Part shown: positions 58,357 through 64,000 of the stretch, piece after piece
Layout of the letters: every line of letters starts with the position of its first letter
Position numbering within the stretch: the stretch's first letter is position 1
NCBI GenBank assembly: GCA_963703565.1
Contig: CAVPEW010000079.1
Coordinates: 1 to 64,000 of the forward strand
Length of the DNA: 64,000 bases
Reading direction: 5' to 3'
DNA from: CAVPEW01 sp963703565
GTDB lineage: Bacteria; Actinomycetota; Acidimicrobiia; Acidimicrobiales; VFJN01
The notes under the pieces: generated by a model
Told to the model about the DNA's origin: nothing
What the model saw: only the letters and a program-made list of their open reading frames with translations
Database searches by the model: none
Program-made: the position numbers and the translations under genes

Positions 58357-59340
58357 CTCAGAAGTGCGTGGATGCGACAGCCCAGAGTCGGCGACACGGG
58401 GCTCCGACACCCGTGAAAGCTAGGTGGCAGGCGAGTGCGTGCTCCGAGCCGAGCTGCGCGAAGACGAAGCCGACCATCTCGACGGCGCAGCGGGGGGCGC
58501 CAAGGTGCTGCACCGCCACCGGGGGACGCCCAGTGCCATCAGACAAGCATCAGGGTGCAGTGTTCTGGCCGTAACAGCTGCCGCACCTAGGCGAAACGAG
58601 TGGCGCCTACGTTCCCCCGCGTTCCAGTGAGGGAGTCGAATGGCCGGACGCAGGGAGCACGAGGGGTGACTGCCGCCAGGCGTGGTCCGGGCGCCCTAGG
58701 GGTGACTGCCGCCAGGCGTGGTCCGGGCGCCCTGCTGGCCGCCTTCCTGCTGGCGATCTCGGTCGCCTGCCCGGGGCTGGGCATGTCGGTCGACATGACG
58801 CCGGCCGAGAACCTCGCCGCCGGCGTGTGCATCGACGAGGCGGCGCGGTCCGCCCGCCGGTCGGTCCGGCGCTCAGGAGCCAGGGTACGGCTGTGGGGCT
58901 GGCTGGCCCGCCTGCGCGTCGCACTTCGGCGGGGGGTGGTCCGGTGGCGTGGCGCCCCCGAGGCCGGACCGGTCCGACCGTGTTCGGGCGTGCGGTCACC
59001 GCTGTCGTCCAGGTTCTGCGCAGCCTCGTGCCGCGTCTCCGCGCGCCTGCCGCGCACCGGCACGCTCGGCGATCCCCGAGCACTAGCGACGTCAGGTCGG
59101 CCCGCCACCCGGCGCGGCCATCGCTGACGGTCGGCGCCCCGGTTGCTACACGCGCGCCCGACGGGAGGCAGTCGCGCTGCCCAGTAGTCGCGCTCCCCGC
59201 GCTCGTGGCCCGGCCCGGTACCTGCGCCGGCACGAGCGCTCTCCCCGCCAGATGCTCCTCGACCGCCCGGCCACCCGGGCGCCCGAGGGTGTCGTGGCGC
59301 TGGTCATCCCACCCCTAACCCGAACCACCTGGAGGTACCC
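58357..59340. other. ~980 bp without a convincing gene between tRNA-Gln and amt
   Basis: Open frames exist on both strands (for example 58600-59127 plus, with a tandem 12-residue repeat and a hydrophobic LLAAFLLAISVACPGLGMSV segment), but none shows family motifs or a credible start. The Shine-Dalgarno of amt (GGAGG) is at the right edge. A decayed gene or a small secreted protein cannot be excluded. Confidence 0.4.
58662..58733 (+). repeat. Perfect tandem duplication of a 36-bp unit
   Basis: Unit 1 is 58662-58697 and unit 2 is 58698-58733; each begins AGGGGTGACTGCCGCC. The 36-bp period keeps frame and in the plus frame gives GVTAARRGPGAL twice. Confidence 0.85.
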
Positions 59341-60783
59341 ATGTCGATCCCCACCACGGCCGATGACCTGACTCGCCGCTGGCGTTGGCGCTCGCTCGCC
59401 TCGATCAGCGGCATCGCCGTGTTCACCCTGGCAGCGGCCTCTCCTGCCGCGGCCCAAGACGCCGAGCTGCTACCCGAGCAGGTGCAGCAGATCTTGAACA
59501 ACACCTGGGTGTTCATTGCCGGGGTCCTGGTGTTCTTGATGCAGGCTGGCTTCGCTCTGGTCGAGGCCGGGCTCACCCGGGCCAAGAACGTCGGCAACAT
59601 CATGATGAAGAACCTGATGGACTGCTGCGCCGGCGTCCTGGCGTTCCTGCTTATGGGCTACTCGATCGGTTTCGGCGACGAGGCCCTCGGCGGGTGGTTC
59701 AGCTGGGGCGGCTGGGGCGTGGAGGGGATCGACACCGCCTCCGGCGATGGGCTGTGGACCTCCACGACCTTCTTCTTCCAGGCGGCATTCGCCGCGACTG
59801 CCGCGACGATCGTGTCCGGCGCGATGGCCGAGCGCACCAAGTTCAAGTCCTACTTCGTGTACTCGTTGGTCATCACCGCGGTGATCTACCCGGTCGTGCT
59901 CGCCTGGACCTGGGGTGGCGGGTGGTTGGCGCAGCGCGAATACCCCTTCAGCGACTTCGCCGGTTCGACGATCGTGCACGCCACGGGCGGCTGGGCGGCG
60001 CTCATGGGGGCGGTCATCCTCGGCCCACGAGTGGGCAAGTACGGTCCTGACGGCAAGCCCCGGGCCATCCCGGGTCACAGCACGCCCTTCGTGGTCCTCG
60101 GCTCGATGATCCTCTTCATCGGGTGGTTCGGCTTCAACCCGGGGTCGGAGCTGCTCGCCGATGAGTTCGTCCCCCAGCTGGCGGTCAAGACTCTCGTGGC
60201 CGGCGCGGCGGGCGCTGTCGTGGCGATGCTGGTGAACTGGGCCCTCGACCACAAGCCGGACGTGTCCATGGCCGCCAACGGCCTGCTCGCCGGACTGGTG
60301 TCGATCACCGCCCCTGTTGGCGCGGTGACGACCCCGATTGCGGTTCTGATCGGCGCCGTGGGTGGGGGCCTGGTGGTGGCGGCGGTGAAGTTCTTCGACC
60401 GGATCCGCGTCGACGACCCTGTGGGGGCCATCTCGGTGCACGGGATCTGCGGGACCTGGGGCACCCTGTCGATCGGCCTGTTCGCCACGTTCGACGACGC
60501 GTTCTTGGGCCGGGAGGACGCCGGACTGTTCTACGGCGGCGGGCTCGACCAGCTCGTGACCCAGCTGACCTTCGTGGTCGTGCACGCCGTCTGGGTGTGC
60601 GGCGCGGCAGGCCTGCTCTTCCTGGGCATCAAGAAGGCAATCGGGCTCCGCGTCTCCGAGGAGGAGGAGGTCGCCGGGCTAGACGTCGAGGAGCACGGAG
60701 CGGCAGGCTACGGGCCCGAGCTCCTTGCAGCGACCTATGCCACCACTGGGGCCCGGCCGGGACCTGGCGGTGAATGGTCCTGA
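59341..60783 (+). CDS. amt: Ammonium transporter (Amt/MEP/Rh)
   Basis: Amt forms a trimeric ammonium channel in the membrane. An N-terminal signal-like segment (ISGIAVFTLAAASPAAAQD) precedes 11 helices. NTWVFIAGVLVFLMQAGFAL with VEAGLTRAKNVGNIMMKNLMD is diagnostic, as are FQAAFAATAATIVSGAMAER, the first pore His in TIVHATGGWAALMGA, WFGFNPGSEL, and the second in SVHGICGTWGTL. Length is 480 residues. ATG 59341 has a GGAGG Shine-Dalgarno. The cytoplasmic C-terminal tail is acidic. No glnK/PII gene follows; a winged-helix gene does, overlapping by 14 bases. Confidence 0.94.
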   Translation: MSIPTTADDLTRRWRWRSLASISGIAVFTLAAASPAAAQDAELLPEQVQQILNNTWVFIAGVLVFLMQAGFALVEAGLTRAKNVGNIMMKNLMDCCAGVLAFLLMGYSIGFGDEALGGWFSWGGWGVEGIDTASGDGLWTSTTFFFQAAFAATAATIVSGAMAERTKFKSYFVYSLVITAVIYPVVLAWTWGGGWLAQREYPFSDFAGSTIVHATGGWAALMGAVILGPRVGKYGPDGKPRAIPGHSTPFVVLGSMILFIGWFGFNPGSELLADEFVPQLAVKTLVAGAAGAVVAMLVNWALDHKPDVSMAANGLLAGLVSITAPVGAVTTPIAVLIGAVGGGLVVAAVKFFDRIRVDDPVGAISVHGICGTWGTLSIGLFATFDDAFLGREDAGLFYGGGLDQLVTQLTFVVVHAVWVCGAAGLLFLGIKKAIGLRVSEEEEVAGLDVEEHGAAGYGPELLAATYATTGARPGPGGEWS

Positions 60784-61336
60784 GGTGCCCGGCGTGGCCA
60801 CCCCTCCAGCGGTCGGCGACGTGGTGGTCCTGCGCTGGCCGGCGCAGGACCACCACCGGCCGCCCCAGGCCGGTTCCCCGGCCCGCGCGGCGGTGCTGGT
60901 GGTCGAGCGGGGAGGGCCGTCACCCCGGGACCTCGGACCGTTCGAGGATTGGCTCTTCGACGACGCCAGTCCCCAGGAGGTGGCGTTGCGCGTCGAGGCG
61001 CTGGCCTCCCGGCTCCGGGACCGGGTGCGCGAGCCGTCCATCGAGGATGGCCTGCTGCGCCACGACGGTCGTTGGGTCGCGCTCAGCGACATCCAGCTAC
61101 CCGTGGCGGAGTTGCTCGTGGAGCGCCTCGACGCCCTCGTCTCGCTCCCCGAGATAATGGTGGTCCTGGACGCAGCCGGAGCAACCCCCACCCGGGCTTC
61201 GTGCCGGGCGCTGCTGCACCGCATCGGCCGCCGCGTCGAAACGGTCGGGCTGCGGGTGACCAGCGTGCGCGGTCGTGGCGTGGTGCTCTCCCGGCGGCCG
61301 GGCCCGGTACCTGAGCCGCGCAGCGCGCAACTCTGA
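60770..61336 (+). CDS. Winged-helix (OmpR/PhoB-type C-terminal) DNA-binding protein
   Basis: This 188-residue protein's C-terminal ~90 residues resemble an OmpR-type winged helix: HDGRWVALSDIQLPVAELLV, LVSLPEIMVVLDAAGATPTR, ASCRALLHRIGRRVETVGLR, and the wing VTSVRGRGVVLSRR. The N-terminal ~90 residues have no receiver-domain Asp motif (LVVERGGPSPRDLGPFEDWL) and are unassigned. GTG 60770 overlaps amt; GTG 60785 and 60794 are alternatives. Its place suggests regulation of amt or nitrogen genes, which is inference only. Confidence 0.68.
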   Translation: MNGPEVPGVATPPAVGDVVVLRWPAQDHHRPPQAGSPARAAVLVVERGGPSPRDLGPFEDWLFDDASPQEVALRVEALASRLRDRVREPSIEDGLLRHDGRWVALSDIQLPVAELLVERLDALVSLPEIMVVLDAAGATPTRASCRALLHRIGRRVETVGLRVTSVRGRGVVLSRRPGPVPEPRSAQL

Positions 61337-61384
61337 CTGCCGCTGGGCCGCCGCCGATGTCTTGGTGGCGTCGCGGAGGTCCGG

Positions 61385-61390
61385 TAGGGT
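61385..61390 (+). promoter_or_regulatory. -10 box TAGGGT for tRNA-Glu
   Basis: TAGGGT ends nine bases before the tRNA 5' end at 61400. Confidence 0.45.
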
Positions 61391-61399
61391 GTCGGGCCC

Positions 61400-61472
61400 G
61401 CCCCCATCGTCTAGCGGCCTAGGACACCACCCTCTCAAGGTGGCGGCACGGGTTCGAATCCCGTTGGGGGTG
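61400..61472 (+). tRNA. tRNA-Glu (anticodon CTC)
   Basis: The acceptor GCCCCCA pairs with TGGGGGT. The anticodon arm CCACC-CTCTCAA-GGTGG gives CTC, and the T-arm ACGGG-TTCGAAT-CCCGT is complete. The discriminator is G and CCA is not encoded. It is 73 nt long, with all arms intact. Confidence 0.95.
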
Positions 61473-61791
61473 CAACACGAAGTGGCCTCCTACCTGCCGA
61501 AGAGCACGGTTAGGAGGCCATCCTCGCGCTTCGTCCCGAGCAGGCGTATGCCGCCTTGTGCCGGGTCTGCTCGGTGCGAGTACGTCAGCGCGCTGGAGCC
61601 CACAGGAACAGGTGTAGCGCTTCCTCAGACCCTGCTCGCTGACGAACCCGCGGCGGAACCCCGTAGGCGGCGACGCGGCGGACCTGCGCGGCGGACCTGC
61701 CCGGCGACTCCGCCTACCGCGCCGGCGAGTTCCGGGCCAGCCCGCCGGGCGAGCTCGCTGACGAACCCGCGGCGGCGCGGCGGACCTTCTC
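61473..61791. other. Gene-free spacer with a long hairpin and a direct repeat
   Basis: No gene is supported in these 319 bases. A perfect 10-bp inverted repeat (TGGCCTCCTA 61483-61492 with TAGGAGGCCA 61511-61520) is flanked by ACGAAG (61477-61482) and CTTCGT (61529-61534). No T-tract follows, so it is a weak terminator candidate. A 23-bp direct repeat beginning GCTCGCTGACGAACCC occurs at 61634-61656 and 61753-61775. Confidence 0.6.
61634..61775 (+). repeat. 23-bp direct repeat (two copies, 119 bp apart)
   Basis: The copies at 61634-61656 and 61753-61775 share GCTCGCTGACGAACCCGCGG plus GCGG-type continuation. Both lie next to the IS-rich right end. Confidence 0.7.
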
Positions 61792-62187
61792 CTAGGGGTT
61801 GGCGACCAGGGCCGTAGGCGTGCCCGGGAGGTAGGTGACAGAACTGAAATCCACGAGCAGTGCCTCACCGCTGCTGGCGTCCCAGTAGCCGTCGAGCCAC
61901 TGGTCGGCCAGGAAGGTCATGTACGAGTCGGACGGGTCGGCCTGTTCCCAGGTGCCACCGAACTCCGTGTTGTCGATGTACCGGGGCTCGGCCGCGGTCG
62001 CCCACGTGCCGGAAGCAGCGGTGTAGACCTGGAGCTGGAGGGTGTGCGACCAGGTCTCATCCGCCACGAGCGTGAAACGGAGGGTCAGGTTGTGGGATTC
62101 CCCGGTGCTGTCCACCGCCGTAGCGCTCACGACCACACCCTGAGGAGAGGCGACGTCGGCGGGGACTGCCGCGCGGCGGGGTGACAT
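61792..62187 (-). pseudogene. C-terminal fragment of an unknown protein, cut off by the IS3-family element
   Basis: The minus-strand frame encodes about 130 residues with a beta-rich, Tyr/Trp/Thr-rich look of an extracellular protein (HNLTLRFTLVADETWSHTLQ, EPRYIDNTEFGGTWEQADPS, DSYMTFLADQWLDGYWDASS). No family is recognised. Its N-terminus is replaced at about 62188 by the end of the IS3-family element. Upstream of that the frame runs through the antisense of the transposase gene and is meaningless. Confidence 0.5.
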
Positions 62188-62188
62188 C

Positions 62189-62578
62189 TGACCTGTGGTG
62201 CCGGGAGGTGCCGCTGAAAGGATGTCCGCCATGCCGAAGCCGTATCCGAAGGAGTTCCGTGATGACGTGGTCCGGGTCGCCCGTCGCCGCGAGCCTGGGG
62301 TCCGGATCAAGGACATCGCCGCGGACTTCGGGATCACCGAGTCCTGCCTGACGAACTGGCTCGCTCGAGCCGACCGTGACGACGGGATCAAGCCCGGCCC
62401 GACGACCGCCGAGCTCGCCGAGAACCGTGAGCTGAGGAAGCGGTTGCGTCTGCTCGAGCAGGAGAACGAGGTCCTGCGCCGGGCTGCCGCATATCTGTCC
62501 CAGGCGAACCTGCCGGGAAAATGATGTTCCCGCTCGTCCGCGAGTTGGCCGTCGACGGGATCCCCGTCACGGTGACGC
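62189..62578 (+). mobile_element. IS3-family element remnant (left end, orfA and start of orfB)
   Basis: The left end probably starts with TGACCTGTGG at 62189. orfA is intact, and orfB begins at ATG 62521 as MFPLVRELAVDGIPVTVT and is cut at about 62578, where the IS21-family element begins. About 85% of orfB and the right end are missing from this side. Confidence 0.75.
62231..62524 (+). CDS. IS3-family transposase OrfA (helix-turn-helix)
   Basis: This is a 97-residue IS3 OrfA. PKPYPKEFRDDVVRVARRRE starts a helix-turn-helix, with IKDIAADFGITESCLTNWLA as the recognition region, and a leucine-zipper segment LAENRELRKRLRLLEQENEV precedes the end. The stop TGA at 62522 overlaps ATG 62521 of orfB in an AAAATGATG context, the usual place for programmed -1 frameshifting in this family. 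ATG 62231 has AAAGGA upstream. Confidence 0.88.
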   Translation: MPKPYPKEFRDDVVRVARRREPGVRIKDIAADFGITESCLTNWLARADRDDGIKPGPTTAELAENRELRKRLRLLEQENEVLRRAAAYLSQANLPGK

Positions 62579-62638
62579 CGCTCGCCGAAATTCCCCAGGG
62601 TTGCTCATCGAAATTCCCCACCCTTGGGCGGTCGAACT

Positions 62639-63419
62639 CTAGGCAGGTCCTCCCTTCGTGAGCTTGCGGCTGCGTGCTTGGTGGGCGCGCATGCGGTAGC
62701 TGTCGCCGGTGATGTTGAGCACGACGCTGCGGTGCAGGAGCCGGTCGAGCATGGCGGCGGCGATGGTGGTGTCGGCGAAGATGTCGCCCCAGGCGGCGAC
62801 GCCGCGGTTGGTGGTGAGGATGATCGAGCCGCGCAGATAGCGCTGGCTGATCACCTGGAAGAGCGCGTTGGCGTCCTCGGCGGGCATGGGCAGGTAGCCG
62901 AGCTCGTCAACGATGAGCACGCCGGGCCCGTTGAAGAACCGCATGGTGGTGGCCCAGCGTCCTTCGATGGCGGCTCGCCGGCAGCGGGCCGCGAGGTCAG
63001 CAGCGGTGGTGTAGTAGGTGCGGAGCCCGGCGTCGACCGCCGCGTGGCCGAGGGCGATGGCGAGCATGGTCTTGCCGACGCCGGGCGGGCCGATGAACAG
63101 CACGTTGGTTGCGTCGGTGGCGAACCGGCACGTCGCGAGGTCACGCATGAGCGCTGGGTCGACGGACGGTTGGGCGGTGAAGTCGAAGTCGTCGAGCCGC
63201 CATGGTGCTGGGAAGTTCGCGAACCGCAGCAGCCCGGCGTGGCGGCGGGCTTCGACCGCTGCGACCTCGATGGCGAGGAGCCGTTCGAGGAACTCGGTGT
63301 GGGTCGCCTTCTGCTTCATCGCGGTGTCGCAGCTCGCCGGGGAGCGCTTCGGCGGCGGCTGCGAGCTTGAGGTAGGCGAGATGCGAGCGGACGTTCTGGT
63401 AGAGGGTGTCGCGGCTCAC
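62639..63419 (-). CDS. istB: IS21-family helper ATPase IstB, with one frameshift
   Basis: IstB is an AAA+ helper for target-site selection. The N-terminus SRDTLYQNVRSHLAYLKLAA and AEALPGEL is in one frame. After that DTAMKQKATHTEFLERLLAI continues in the next frame, implying one extra base near 63327. Walker A is FIGPPGVGKTMLAIALG, Walker B VLIVDELGYLP, and sensor-1 IILTTNRGVAAWG follows. If repaired it is 259 residues. GTG 63419 overlaps the istA stop. An internal ATG at 63319 would give a shortened 226-residue form. Confidence 0.88.
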
Positions 63420-64000
63420 GCTGTCTCCTCGTCCTCGGTCGCGCGTCGGTAGACGTCGAGATCGATGACCGGGTCCGCGCCGTCGCTGCCGAGCAGCTCG
63501 GCCGCGAGCGCGAGAGCGGCGTTCGACGGCGGCCGGTTCGCCTTCCGCTTGCATGGCTTGCCGGTCGAGAACGCGTCGAGGACCACGTTCTCGAGCGCGG
63601 TGGTGTGCTCGGGGAGCCGGACCGTGCGCTGCGCTCCCCGCGGCGCGAGGACGTGCGTGGCGACCACGGCGCCGCGTGCGTGGACAGTGATCTGCTCAGC
63701 GCCGAGCCGCCAACGGATCTGCACGTGACCGCCGACGAGGCCGGGCGGGACCGAGTAGCGGTTGCCCCACAACGACACGAGCGCGTTGGCGGCGACGGTG
63801 CGGACCTCGAGCACCTCGGCCGGGTAGGGCCGCTCCGGCAACGCGAGAAGCCGTTCCGCGTCGGCGAGGGCGCCGACCGTCGACTCACCACGCCGACGGG
63901 CGTCGGCGATCGTCGTGCAGAACCGATCAGCGCTCGCCTGTGCCTCCGCCGGCGAGCCGACCCGGGCGGTGCGCCACCACCGTCGGGTGAGGAAGTCGAT
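63416..64000 (-). CDS. istA: IS21-family transposase IstA, C-terminal part
   Basis: The frame is open from the window edge to the TGA at 63416 (194 codons). It covers the end of the catalytic domain and the Mu-type beta-barrel region (LVSLWGNRYSVPPGLVGGHV, IRWRLGAEQITVHARGAVVA), then KPCKRKANRPPSNAALALAA. The DDE residues lie beyond the edge. Its stop overlaps istB. Confidence 0.85.
   Translation of the reverse strand: MDFLTRRWWRTARVGSPAEAQASADRFCTTIADARRRGESTVGALADAERLLALPERPYPAEVLEVRTVAANALVSLWGNRYSVPPGLVGGHVQIRWRLGAEQITVHARGAVVATHVLAPRGAQRTVRLPEHTTALENVVLDAFSTGKPCKRKANRPPSNAALALAAELLGSDGADPVIDLDVYRRATEDEETA

Larger units (their letters stand above)
62579..64000 (-). mobile_element. IS21-family element (istB complete with a frameshift, istA partial)
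   Basis: istA and istB are in the standard order on the minus strand. The outer end near 62579-62640 contains two copies of CGAAATTCCCCA (62586-62597 and 62609-62620), in keeping with the repeated terminal binding sites of IS21 elements. The element interrupts the IS3-family orfB, so it arrived later. Its other end lies beyond the window. Confidence 0.82.

Noticed and set aside
58600..59127. A 175-codon gene between tRNA-Gln and amt
   Set aside because: It has no ribosome-binding site, no recognised motif, and competing frames on the other strand. It is kept only as a remark on the spacer.
1..64000. CRISPR arrays, prophage or secondary-metabolite clusters
   Set aside because: No regularly spaced repeats, cas genes, phage structural genes or modular synthases were seen. 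The only repeats are the fold-back, the 36-bp tandem pair and the short repeats near the IS elements.

Overview
This is a 64 kb window of very high-GC DNA from an actinobacterium. The evidence includes a PASTA-domain Ser/Thr kinase, a MoxR/DUF58/DUF4129/DUF4350 cluster, an F420-type luciferase-like oxidoreductase, a bL37-like ribosomal protein, GTG/TTG starts with GTGA-type overlaps, and many leaderless genes with a TANNNT -10 box 6-9 nt before the start codon. Acidimicrobiia is my best guess at the class; that is inference. Most of the window is conserved core metabolism and information processing. The right end holds insertion sequences. The left end is almost certainly an assembly fold-back.

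Layout. 1-3280: a large inverted repeat centred at about 1639. Its right arm holds the 3' part of a phosphomannomutase gene and deoC; its left arm is a noisy mirror copy. 3068-10851: a hypothetical gene, a VOC protein, bL37-like protein, a PHP-domain protein, rsgA, ychF, DUF192, rsmI, galT and a methyltransferase. 10946-18078: the MoxR-type cluster (membrane protein, DUF4129, DUF4350, MoxR, DUF58) with divergent SpoIIM-like and RDD genes. 18079-27075: a cysteine desulfurase and mnmA (tRNA 2-thiolation), a MetE-like protein, ligA and pknB. 28253-31402: gatCAB. 31445-55703: a branched-chain amino acid and serine region (ilvD, ilvBNC, serC, serA, leuA, leuDC next to greA, leuB-ilvE-cimA), interrupted by a partner-switching sigma-factor module. 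56237-61472: gltX, a DUF218 gene, tRNA-Gln, amt with a winged-helix gene, and tRNA-Glu. 61473-64000: repeats, a truncated gene, an IS3-family remnant and an IS21-family element running off the edge.

How the genes work together. ilvBNC, leuA and leuB-ilvE-cimA are each preceded by a short leader ORF rich in Leu/Val/Ile codons and ending ACC-TAG, then a hairpin, then a Rho-independent terminator. I read this as a three-member attenuation regulon for branched-chain amino acids. ilvD and greA-leuC-leuD lack such a leader and instead start from plain leaderless promoters. GatCAB, GltX, tRNA-Gln and tRNA-Glu together supply the indirect route to Gln-tRNA. A cysteine desulfurase next to MnmA supplies sulfur for tRNA thiolation.

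Quality warning. At least eight otherwise intact conserved genes carry single-base frameshifts or a missing stop (deoC, ychF, moxR, ligA, gatA, the S9 peptidase, the sigma factor, istB), and tRNA-Gln appears one base short. Several lesions lie in G/C runs. With the noisy fold-back at the left end, this points to an under-polished long-read assembly rather than to real pseudogenes.
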